From positions 1 through 64,000 of the forward strand of contig PNAM01000075.1 in the NCBI GenBank assembly GCA_003170275.1: 64,000 nucleotides of DNA, written 5' to 3'. Positions 37,124 to 44,635 of this stretch are shown here, piece after piece (the stretch's first letter is position 1; each line of letters starts with the position of its first letter). The position numbers and the translations under genes were made by a program. Below the pieces are notes generated by a model, which worked only from the letters and a program-made list of their open reading frames with translations, was not told where the DNA came from and searched no databases. Source of the DNA: Myxococcales bacterium. Lineage in GTDB: Bacteria; Myxococcota_A; Polyangia; Palsa-1104.

Positions 37124-38413
37124 TCATGGTCGCGACGGGATCAGGGCGGTGGGCGGCAACTCGATCAGATAGGTGTCGACGTCGGTCTTGCTGTCGATCT
37201 CCCAATTCGAGTTGAACACGATCCGGGTGAAGTCCCGGCTCACGCTCGCATGCGGCTCGGTAAAGTATTCATTATTTACGTCGTGGTGATGAGCGAGGTT
37301 TACGATCTGCGGATTCTCCTTCAGCTCCGCCGCGAAGATCTTGCCGTGCAGCCATTGCCACGGCCCGCCGTGTTCGTTGAAGGTCGAGAGCAGCACCCAC
37401 CCCGGTTTCGAAAAAGCCTTGCCCGAGAAGTGGATGGATGTGGCGGAGTGTTCGAGATAGGTCCGAAACAAGTCGGTGCGCTTGCCCGTGCGCAGGTTGA
37501 TCATGAAGACCGGACCCCCGTGCGCCTCGAAGTCGATCGACACGTAGGTGTCCTCGCCGCTGGCGTCGAGGGCCAGATCGGAGTGCTCGCCCTTGCGGGT
37601 AAGCCTGGTCGCCTTGGAAAAGTCGCGTGAGAAAGACCAGGGGCCGTCATCCCACGAGACGACCACGAAAGAGCCCGACGGGCTCATGCTGAGGTGGTCC
37701 GGGCGGTCTTTGCCGTTCTTGGCGAAGTCATAGGTTCCGAGCACGCGATCGGCGACGAGATCATAGGTGAGCATTCCCAAGCCGTGCCACTCCTTGTCGT
37801 CCACCATCAAGGCCCAATAGCGCGCGTCGGCCGACGGAGATCCCTCCGACTTGGTCCAGGCGGCGGTCGCTTGCGGCCACAGCGCCTTGATCCGGCTCGC
37901 CAGGTCCGCAGCGACGCGCGACTTGCCGCTGGCGATGTCGAGCTCCCGGATCTGCATCCCCAGCCCGAACCCGGGGAAGTAATACATCAGGTTCGGATTG
38001 GTCGGATGCCACTGCGGTTCGGCGTCTCCGCCGACGCCGGGCAGGGCGCCGACGTGCCGATAGGTCCTCGCGTCATACTGATGCCAGGAACCGTCGTGGG
38101 CCGCCACGACGATCTTGCTGTTGTCGGCGTTGAAGGCCTGGCGCCGCGAATAGTCGTTTCGGGCAAACCCGGGCAGGTTGTCCGCGGCGTGATCGGTCAC
38201 GCGCACGACGAAGGTGTCGAAGGTGGGCTCCATGAACGGCACTCCCCTCGCCGGCTTCGGCAAGGATGGAGGCCGCCGCCGGTCCTGACCCAGCACCGGC
38301 TGCCAATTCTTGGCGTAGGACGACGACGGCACGCGTGCGAGCGCAGGCGCGCAGCTGAACGTGATGGCGAGGGCCAACGCAGCGGTGGGGAACGGACGGG
38401 CGCAGATCGTCAT
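37124..38413 (-). CDS. Secreted beta-propeller-like protein
   Basis: A 429-residue protein with signal peptide TAALALAITFSCAPALARVPS. The mature part has repeated blade-like strands (AFNADNSKIVVAAHDGSW, HPTNPNLMYYFPGFGLG, SMSPSGSFVVVSWDDG, DFTRIVFNSNWE) like TolB/PD40 or oligogalacturonate-lyase propellers. HHHDVNNEYFTEPHASVS includes the His cluster that metal-dependent oligouronate lyases carry, but I cannot prove catalysis. It lies at the edge of the EPS locus and probably processes or senses the polymer in the periplasm. Confidence 0.8.
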   Translation of the reverse strand: MTICARPFPTAALALAITFSCAPALARVPSSSYAKNWQPVLGQDRRRPPSLPKPARGVPFMEPTFDTFVVRVTDHAADNLPGFARNDYSRRQAFNADNSKIVVAAHDGSWHQYDARTYRHVGALPGVGGDAEPQWHPTNPNLMYYFPGFGLGMQIRELDIASGKSRVAADLASRIKALWPQATAAWTKSEGSPSADARYWALMVDDKEWHGLGMLTYDLVADRVLGTYDFAKNGKDRPDHLSMSPSGSFVVVSWDDGPWSFSRDFSKATRLTRKGEHSDLALDASGEDTYVSIDFEAHGGPVFMINLRTGKRTDLFRTYLEHSATSIHFSGKAFSKPGWVLLSTFNEHGGPWQWLHGKIFAAELKENPQIVNLAHHHDVNNEYFTEPHASVSRDFTRIVFNSNWEIDSKTDVDTYLIELPPTALIPSRP

Positions 38414-38533
38414 CGAGAATCCATACTACCGAAATGGCGGGCAGCCGTCAGTTCTGCGGGGCGATGCGCAAGATCGTGCCGAACACTCGAGACGCGATCG
38501 GGTAGAAACGGGACGAAATCGGGAATTTCCGCC

Positions 38534-38547
38534 GGCGGCATGCCGCC
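38534..38547. promoter_or_regulatory. 14-bp perfect palindrome in the 38414-38579 intergenic gap
   Basis: GGCGGCATGCCGCC is a perfect palindrome in the gap between the Omp85-like gene and the propeller-protein gene, both on the minus strand. It could be a dimeric-repressor site or part of a terminator for the Omp gene. No U-tract follows it. The rest of the gap holds nothing I recognise. Confidence 0.3.
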
Positions 38548-38579
38548 ATCCGGCCACATCCGCGCGTCCATTTCAAGTC

Positions 38580-40340
38580 TCAGAACGCCTGGCCGAACTC
38601 GGCGGAGAATCGGGGGACCCAGCCGCCCGAGGGCACCTCGAACGGAAAGGCCAGGTCCAGGCGCAGCACGCCGCGGTTGAACTGCGGGATGAGGATGCGC
38701 AGGCCGATGCCGGCGTCCTGGTGCCAGCTCAGCGCGGCGAGCGTGACCGGCGCGCCGCCGCCGTCGTAGAACAGCACCGCGCCGACGTGCAGCGTCCACA
38801 GGTTGAGCGCGACCGTGCGCAGCTCGACGTTGGTCACGTAGAAGCTGTTGCCGGCGAACGCTTGCGTCTCGTAGCCGCGCAGCCGGGTCGACGAGCCGAG
38901 CACGAACACCGTGTGGTTCAGATCGTGGTTGCGAAAGCGGAAGGCGCCCGCCAGGTGCAGGCGGAACGGCCCGAAGCGCGGCGTGATCTCGTGCAGCGTC
39001 GCCGCCGCCTCTTCGTTGACCAGGACGGTCCCGGGCAGCACGCCCTCCTGGATGCGCGCCGAGACGCCGGCGGAATAGCCGAGCAGGTTGCCGCGGAAGT
39101 AGTGCAGATGGGCGTAGCTGGCGTTTAGCTCGACGAAGTTGCTCTCGATGTTGAACATCGGATAGGCGTAGCGCACCGACAGGTTGACCAGCGGGCCCAG
39201 CCGGAAGTCCTCGGTGAGGGCGAAGGTGTCGATGTCCTTGAGCTTGATATAGTCGCTGCGATAGTACTGAAACGCGACGAACGGGCCGGCCGCGTCCTCG
39301 GTGCGCGGCAGGATGCCGAGGAACGCCTCGCGCGCGCCACGCGACACGCTAGCGGGAATGTCGTCGGTCAGCTGGTACAGGTTGGAGTCGTAGCGCACGC
39401 CGGCCGTCACGTTGACCTTGTTCACCACGCCCCACGAGTGGATCCCTTCGAGCACCGCGCTCACCCGCTTGCGCGCGTAGATGTACGGCACCAGCTCGTT
39501 GCCGATCTTGAGCTCGGCGATGTCGCCGCCCTGGAACAGGCGAAACTTGTCCTGCAGGAACGCGAAGCTCGCGTCCCACGCCCACTCGGTGTGCAGGCTG
39601 TACAGCGGGCTGCCGATGCTCAGCGCGCCGTAGCCGCCTTCCGCGTTGTTGGTCAGGCGGTTGAGGTAGACGTCGACGGTGGCGCCGGCGAACACGCGCG
39701 AGCCCCACACGCGCGGGTCGTTGTAGCCGACCCCGAGCAGGTAGCGCCCCGGGTCGAGCGCGAACTCGATTGACGCGCGCTTGTTGCGCCCGGCCACGTT
39801 CTCCTCGGCGAACGAAAACGACAGCGTGTCGAGCCGCGCTTGATCGAGCACGAAGTCGGTGTTGAGGCGCAGGCTCCACTGGTCCTTGGTCATCACCAGG
39901 ATCACCACGCGATCCGGCGACGAGCCGCGCGCGGCGACGATGCGCGCCACCGACAGGATGAACAGGTTGCGCAGGTTGCGCGCGCTCTCCTCGACCAGGT
40001 CGGCGCGGTACGCCTCGCCCGCCGCGAACAAGAGCTCGCGCTGCACCACCGGATCGCGCGTGCGCATGTGCAGGTGGTTCAGCCAGGTCCATGGGATCTT
40101 GTTGGAGAGCGGCAGCTCGCCGCGCAGGATCACGTTGCTCGCGTCGATGATGATCGCCTCGATGGTCTTGCCCTCAGGCGCGGGATCGACGACCAGGCCG
40201 TGTCGCGAGAGCGCCGCGCGCACCAGGCCTTCTTCATACTTCGCGCGCACGTCGAGCTTGTCGGCGCGCGCCGGCCGGCTGACCGCCAGACCGAGCACGA
40301 GGGCGACCGTGACCGTAAGAGGAAAGCGCAGAGGCCAAAT
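38580..40340 (-). CDS. Omp85/BamA-like outer-membrane beta-barrel protein, apparent ATT start
   Basis: About 586 residues. POTRA-like sequence near the N terminus (AIIIDASNVILRGELPL, ARNLRNLFILSVARIVA) is followed by a long beta barrel (alternating aromatic strands, GSSTRLRGYETQAFAGNSFY resembling the Omp85 RGY motif) ending in Phe (EFGQAF). The nearest standard start, GTG at 40298, would leave only 12 residues of signal peptide. Reading further upstream gives IWPLRFPLTVTVALVLGLAVSRPARA, a full signal peptide ending in ARA. No ATG, GTG or TTG occurs before the in-frame stop, but an ATT at 40340 has GAGGGGAG seven bases upstream. The role may be surface assembly or lipid/protein insertion. Confidence 0.8.
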   Translation of the reverse strand: MWPLRFPLTVTVALVLGLAVSRPARADKLDVRAKYEEGLVRAALSRHGLVVDPAPEGKTIEAIIIDASNVILRGELPLSNKIPWTWLNHLHMRTRDPVVQRELLFAAGEAYRADLVEESARNLRNLFILSVARIVAARGSSPDRVVILVMTKDQWSLRLNTDFVLDQARLDTLSFSFAEENVAGRNKRASIEFALDPGRYLLGVGYNDPRVWGSRVFAGATVDVYLNRLTNNAEGGYGALSIGSPLYSLHTEWAWDASFAFLQDKFRLFQGGDIAELKIGNELVPYIYARKRVSAVLEGIHSWGVVNKVNVTAGVRYDSNLYQLTDDIPASVSRGAREAFLGILPRTEDAAGPFVAFQYYRSDYIKLKDIDTFALTEDFRLGPLVNLSVRYAYPMFNIESNFVELNASYAHLHYFRGNLLGYSAGVSARIQEGVLPGTVLVNEEAAATLHEITPRFGPFRLHLAGAFRFRNHDLNHTVFVLGSSTRLRGYETQAFAGNSFYVTNVELRTVALNLWTLHVGAVLFYDGGGAPVTLAALSWHQDAGIGLRILIPQFNRGVLRLDLAFPFEVPSGGWVPRFSAEFGQAF

Positions 40341-40376
40341 GTTATCACTCCCCTCGTGGGCGTGCGCTGGCGCGGG

Positions 40377-40976
40377 TCAGGACCCCAACGTCGCGAGCAG
40401 CGCGCGGCCGTGACGAAAGGTGCACCAACCGTCGCCGACCAGCACGTGCTCGATCCGCGGGTGCAGCTCGACGAGGCGCTGCACCGAGGCGAGCGCGCGC
40501 GCGCGATCGCGCAGGCCCTGCTCGGGCCGCAGGAGCGCCAGCGTGTCGGCGCGGTGCGAGCGCACCAGATCGCCGAACACGACGGTGGTCTCGTCGAGCA
40601 CCAGCGCGAGCTCGCCGTCGGTCTTCGAGCCGTCGAGAGCGCGTGCCACCAGCCCGGCGAACGGCTCGTCGCCGTCGGCGAGCCAGCGATCGCACGCGAC
40701 GGGGAAGCGGTCGCGCTCAGCCGCGGGCCCGATCAGCCGCGCGCCGGTGAGCGCCACGACCTCGCGGGCCGCGCGCACGTGATCGGAGTTGGTCAACAGC
40801 ACCCACGCTGCGCCGCCGAGCTCGGCCAGGTGTTTCACGTCGGATGCGCCGAGCGCCACCGGGTCGACGATCACGTTGCCTTCCGGCCGTTGCCAGAGCA
40901 GGCCGTTGAAGTCGATGTGCAGCGGCTCGTAGTACCAGGACCAGGTGAACAGGTCCTTGCGGTGCAGGCGCTTCAT
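40377..40976 (-). CDS. Metallo-beta-lactamase-fold protein with a degenerate metal site
   Basis: A 199-residue single-domain protein. VIVDPVALGASDVKHLAELGGAAWVLLTNSDH follows the MBL-fold beta-alpha pattern, but the HxHxDH motif is reduced to TNSDH. A later GD (VVFGDLV) remains, and the last His position reads VLVGDGW with Asp. Several zinc ligands are therefore missing, so classic hydrolase activity is doubtful. The protein has no signal peptide. It is followed at 16 bases' distance by the LytM-type gene on the same strand, upstream in transcription order. Function unknown. Confidence 0.8.
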   Translation of the reverse strand: MKRLHRKDLFTWSWYYEPLHIDFNGLLWQRPEGNVIVDPVALGASDVKHLAELGGAAWVLLTNSDHVRAAREVVALTGARLIGPAAERDRFPVACDRWLADGDEPFAGLVARALDGSKTDGELALVLDETTVVFGDLVRSHRADTLALLRPEQGLRDRARALASVQRLVELHPRIEHVLVGDGWCTFRHGRALLATLGS

Positions 40977-40991
40977 GGCGCCAGTGTAGCG

Positions 40992-41999
40992 CTACTCGGT
41001 CTGGGCGGTCTCGTCGGGAGGCGCGGCCGCAACCGCGGCGACGCGACGCGGATGCGACTTCTTGGCGTGGGCGGAACCGAGCGGCACGCCGGGCGCCGCC
41101 GACGCGTTGACCGCCCCTGCGAGCGAGCCGGGCACCGACAGGCGCAGCGGCCACAGCGCGATCAGCGGCTCGGGATCGATGTACTGCTCGGTCAACAGCG
41201 GCGACGGCCGCACCGAGACGGTGAAGTGCAGGTGCGCGGTCGAGTGCTTGACGCCGCTGTCGCCGAGCAGGCCGATCACCTCGCCGACGCGGACCTTCAT
41301 GCCCACCTCGATGCGGCGCGGGATGGCGGCCAGGTGGAAATACTGCGTGAAGATGGTGCCGTCGTGATGCGCCAGCCGGACGTACAGCCCGCCGTGCTCC
41401 TCGTTGGGCCCGCGCTGCACGCGATCGACCACGCCGTCGTGCGCCGCGTGCACCGGCTCGCCCCACACGTCGCCGCCGATGTCGACACCGCAGTGCCCCG
41501 AGCGACACTCGGCGGGACGCTCGCCGGGCCGCTCGGCGCCGAACACGCGCCCGTCGCGGATCGGCATCTGCCTTTGCGGGCCATCGAGCGGATGGATCCA
41601 CGCGTCGCCGGCGATCTCGGCCATCCAGTCCTGCTCCGACGGCGGCCACGCGGGCCCGAACACCGGCGGCTCGGGCACGACGACCGGCGCTGCGGCGACC
41701 ACCGGCGGCGCGATCGGCGCGGGCGGATCATGGGGACTCGTCAGCATCAACAGCGGCAGCGCGAGGCCCACGCGCACCACGCCGTACCAGCGCCCATGCG
41801 CAGGCGCATGCTCGAGCAGCTCGTCGTGCGGCGCATCGACCGCCAGCGCGCACTCGGACGAGCAATACGCGCGCACCACCGAGCCGTCGACAAACAGATG
41901 GCGCGTGCGCACATCGACGGGTCCCCCGCAGCGCGCACAACCCCGCGCGGACGTCTGCGCGTCCGGGGTCGTTCCGCTCTCTGCAAGGGCTTCTGACAT
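40992..41999 (-). CDS. Zinc-ribbon / transmembrane / M23 (LytM) metallopeptidase
   Basis: A 335-residue protein with an unusual order. The N-terminal cytoplasmic part has CARCGG and YCSSEC, a four-cysteine zinc ribbon of the TRASH/MYM-like kind. A single membrane segment (YGVVRVGLALPLLMLTS, about residue 85-105) and a Pro/Ala/Val linker follow. The C-terminal domain has M23 ligands H and D in SGHCGVDIGG and the HxH motif AHLHFTVSV, so the peptidase site is intact. LytM enzymes cut peptidoglycan cross-bridges in the periplasm. The ribbon could tether it to a cytoplasmic partner. The basic tail KKSHPRRVAA may be disordered. Confidence 0.87.
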   Translation of the reverse strand: MSEALAESGTTPDAQTSARGCARCGGPVDVRTRHLFVDGSVVRAYCSSECALAVDAPHDELLEHAPAHGRWYGVVRVGLALPLLMLTSPHDPPAPIAPPVVAAAPVVVPEPPVFGPAWPPSEQDWMAEIAGDAWIHPLDGPQRQMPIRDGRVFGAERPGERPAECRSGHCGVDIGGDVWGEPVHAAHDGVVDRVQRGPNEEHGGLYVRLAHHDGTIFTQYFHLAAIPRRIEVGMKVRVGEVIGLLGDSGVKHSTAHLHFTVSVRPSPLLTEQYIDPEPLIALWPLRLSVPGSLAGAVNASAAPGVPLGSAHAKKSHPRRVAAVAAAPPDETAQTE

Positions 42000-42154
42000 C
42001 ACGTTCCCCACTACATAAGGCCGGTTCGGCCGACGGTAAAGGTACTCAAGATCCGAGCCAACATCCCCCTCGCTGATTTCAGTTAGTTGGCAGGATTCGA
42101 GGGTTTGAAGCGTGTCGCCGATGGCAGCACCGCGCCAAGCTGTCACGCTCCCAA

Positions 42155-42267
42155 CAGGGACGGTCCTAAGTTCTCAAGTTGTTCGCGTGAAAAGATTGAG
42201 TTTTTCGACGAGCGTGTTTTCGGCAATAGTTTCGCGGGAGAAACTTAAGAACTCAAGACCGTCCCTG
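42155..42267. repeat. 113-bp imperfect palindromic element (MITE/REP-like)
   Basis: The left arm begins CAGGGACGGTCCTAAGTTCT (42155) and the right arm, read on the other strand from 42267, begins CAGGGACGGTCTTGAGTTCT. The 27-base terminal arms match at 23 positions. The inner 59 bases are AT-rich and include TTCGCG near both arms. It lies 5 bases from the helicase stop codon. No transposase is encoded, so it is a candidate non-autonomous mobile element or a REP sequence that may also end transcription. Confidence 0.6.
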
Positions 42268-42272
42268 CCTAG

Positions 42273-44084
42273 CTAGGGGCGGCGCGGATGCTTCTTGGCG
42301 AGCGGCTTCCACGAGCGGGTGGCCAGCTTGGCGCCGTCGCCCGCGGCCGCACGCTCGATGCGGACGTTCGGCGCGCGCGGATCGCGCTCGGCCGCGTTCG
42401 CGCCGAACTCGTCCGCGGCGTCCGCGGCGATCTCGAACGTCGACGAGTCGCGCCCGACGCGGATCGCGCCCACTTCCTTGCGCGTGATCGAGCCGCGACG
42501 GCATACCAGCGGCAAGAGCCAGCCGGGCTCGGCGTTGTCCTTGGCGCCCAGGTTGATCTCGAACAGCACCACGCCGCTCTTGGCCATCGCCTCGCGTGGC
42601 TTGCCGGCCGGCGCCGTCACATGCGCGTGCGCGGGCGCGTGCGGGCGTGCGTGCGAGCCGGGGCGCGCCGCCGCATGCGACGTCGATTGCGAACCCGAAT
42701 GCGACACCGATCGCGTCGTGGCGTGAGTCGCGGGGTGGCGCGGCTTCGGCTTGAGGTCGATCGGCTTGAGCACCTCGCCTGCGGGCCGCCCGGTGAGAGC
42801 GCGCTTGAGCAGCGCCGCGACGATCGCGCGCGGCTCGCCCGAGGTCAGCAGCCGATCGGCCAGCCCGAGCGACGCCTGGTCATCCGCAGCCTGCGCGTCG
42901 GTGAGCACCTGCGTGAACACGCGCTCGAGATCGGCCGCCGCGATCGAGCTCGCCGACGGCGCCGCGGTCCACGCGCACACCACGTGCGCCAGCTGGAACA
43001 GCCGCTCGGCGCGCCGCCGCTCGCCCATCTCGGCGATCAGCACGTTGACGCCCTTCTTGCCCGCGCGCCCGGTGCGGCCCGAGCGGTGCGTGAGCGCCTC
43101 GGGGTTCTCCGGCAGATCGGCGTGCACCACCAGCCCCACGTCGGGCAGATCGAGGCCGCGCGCCGCCACGTTGGTGGCGACCAACACCTGCGCCGAGCCC
43201 GCGCGCACCGCATCGAGCGCGCGCGTGCGCTCGGCCTGCGCGCGATCGCCCGACATGGCCACCGCCGAGAAGCCGCGCCGGGCGAGCTGCCGGTGCATCT
43301 CCGCCACGCCTTCGCGCCGCGCGCAGAACACGATCGCGCGCTCCTCGTCGGCCTGGCGCAACACGTTCACCACCGCTGCCACGCGATCGCCGTTGGCCAC
43401 CAGGTGGCACACGTGGCGGATGTCCTCGTGCGCGCTCGGCCTGGCGCCCGCGCCGCGCGGATCGATGTGCAGCGCGTGCTTCTGGTATTTCTGCGCCAGC
43501 GCGCGAATCTCCGACGGCAGCGTGGCCGAAAACAGGAGCGTACGTCGCTCGGCCGGCGCCTTGTCGAGCAGCGCCTGCAGCGCCTCGCGGAAGCCGAGGT
43601 CGAGCATCTCGTCGGCCTCGTCGAGCACCACCGCTTCGAGCCCCTCCAGGTCCAGGCCCTTGCGCTCGACCAGATCCACCAACCGTCCCGGCGTGCCCAC
43701 CACCAGCTCGACGCCGCCCTTGAGCGCGCGCAGATCCTGCCGCAGATCGGTCCCGCCGGTGAACGCCAGGAGGCGCGCGCCGGTGGGCTGGAACAGCCAG
43801 CTCAGCTCCTTGTGCACCTGCACCGCCAGCTCGCGGGTCGGCGCCACCACCAGCGCGCGCGGTCGCATGCCGCGCTTGATGCGCTCCTCTGAGCCGAGCA
43901 GCAGCCGCGCCAGCAACAAGCCGAACGCGACGGTCTTGCCCGAGCCGGTCTGCGACGAGACCAACAGATCGCGCTCCTCGGCCACCAGCACCGCCTCCTG
44001 CACCGCTGTGGGCGTGTCGTAGCCGCGCGTGGCCAGCGCGCGCGCCAGCGCCGGATGGGCCGAGAGCTCCTCGAACGAAGACAT
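42273..44084 (-). CDS. DEAD-box RNA helicase with DbpA-like C-terminal domain
   Basis: A 603-residue helicase with all core motifs: TPTAVQEAVL (Q), SQTGSGKT (I), PTRELA (Ia), TPGRL (Ib), DEAD (II), SAT (III), and HRSGRTGRAG (VI). Residues about 460-505 form a linker rich in His, Ser, Ala and Thr (THATTRSVSHSGSQSTSHAA). The last 90 residues (FEINLGAKDNAEPGWLLPLVCRRGSITRKEVGAIRVGRDSSTFEIA) match the DbpA RNA-binding domain of DeaD/CsdA-type proteins, which unwind structured RNA in ribosome assembly and mRNA decay. It diverges from the GNAT gene. Confidence 0.95.
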   Translation of the reverse strand: MSSFEELSAHPALARALATRGYDTPTAVQEAVLVAEERDLLVSSQTGSGKTVAFGLLLARLLLGSEERIKRGMRPRALVVAPTRELAVQVHKELSWLFQPTGARLLAFTGGTDLRQDLRALKGGVELVVGTPGRLVDLVERKGLDLEGLEAVVLDEADEMLDLGFREALQALLDKAPAERRTLLFSATLPSEIRALAQKYQKHALHIDPRGAGARPSAHEDIRHVCHLVANGDRVAAVVNVLRQADEERAIVFCARREGVAEMHRQLARRGFSAVAMSGDRAQAERTRALDAVRAGSAQVLVATNVAARGLDLPDVGLVVHADLPENPEALTHRSGRTGRAGKKGVNVLIAEMGERRRAERLFQLAHVVCAWTAAPSASSIAAADLERVFTQVLTDAQAADDQASLGLADRLLTSGEPRAIVAALLKRALTGRPAGEVLKPIDLKPKPRHPATHATTRSVSHSGSQSTSHAAARPGSHARPHAPAHAHVTAPAGKPREAMAKSGVVLFEINLGAKDNAEPGWLLPLVCRRGSITRKEVGAIRVGRDSSTFEIAADAADEFGANAAERDPRAPNVRIERAAAGDGAKLATRSWKPLAKKHPRRP

Positions 44085-44103
44085 TGCGAGGTGATAGCAC
44101 GTT

Positions 44104-44127
44104 GTTACCCCGCCGATACATAGAGAG
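44104..44127 (+). promoter_or_regulatory. Shared GTTACCCCG-ACATAGA element upstream of the acetyltransferase
   Basis: GTTACCCCGCCGATACATAG starts a 24-base stretch that matches 20 of 24 bases with 51857-51880, which precedes the ECF sigma gene. Here it ends 15 bases before the acetyltransferase ATG. It may be a promoter recognised by that ECF factor; inference from two copies only. Confidence 0.4.
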
Positions 44128-44142
44128 CGCTATCCCTCGTCC

Positions 44143-44634
44143 ATGAAGGTGCGCGCGGCGACCGAGGCCGATCTACCCGCCATCCTCGCCATCTACAATC
44201 ACGCGGTGGTGCACTCGACCTGCACCGCCGACTACCAGCCGCAGACGCTCGCGCAGCGCCGGCAGTGGTTCGACGTGCGCGTCCAGGCGAAGCTGCCGGT
44301 GCTGGTGGCGGTGGGGGAGGGCGGCGTGGTCGCCGGCTGGGCTTCGCTCAACCCGTTCAAGGAGCGCGCCGGCTATCGATTCACCGTCGAGAACTCGGTC
44401 TACATCCACCCGGAGCGGCGCGGCCAGGGGATCGGCAAGCTGCTGCTCGAGCCGCTGATCGCCGAGGCGCGCGCGCTTGGCATGCACGTGATCATCGCCG
44501 GCATCGACTCCGAGAACGCCGCCAGCATCCGGCTGCACGAGCGGTTCGGCTTTCGCAACGTGGGTCACCTGCCGCAGGTGATCTACAAGTTCGACCGCTG
44601 GCTCGACGTGGTCTACCTGCAACTGTCCATGTAG
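44143..44634 (+). CDS. GNAT N-acetyltransferase (phosphinothricin-acetyltransferase-like)
   Basis: A 163-residue GNAT protein. The N terminus VRAATEADLPAILAIYNHAVVHSTCT and the segment ENSVYIHPERRGQGIGKLLLEPLIAEA, with the RGQGIG acetyl-CoA loop, match the Pat/Bar/YncA family. IAGIDSENAASIRLHERFGFRNVG is the usual C-terminal block. Such proteins acetylate small amines such as methionine sulfoximine or phosphinothricin-like compounds. It has its own upstream element shared with the ECF gene at 51887. It is convergent with a lipoprotein gene (1-base gap). Confidence 0.92.
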   Translation: MKVRAATEADLPAILAIYNHAVVHSTCTADYQPQTLAQRRQWFDVRVQAKLPVLVAVGEGGVVAGWASLNPFKERAGYRFTVENSVYIHPERRGQGIGKLLLEPLIAEARALGMHVIIAGIDSENAASIRLHERFGFRNVGHLPQVIYKFDRWLDVVYLQLSM

Positions 44635-44635
44635 G

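Noticed and set aside
42155..42267. Simple rho-independent terminator after the helicase gene
   Set aside because: The arms are long and widely spaced, and no U-tract follows; a mobile or REP-like element explains the conserved ends better, though it may also stop transcription.
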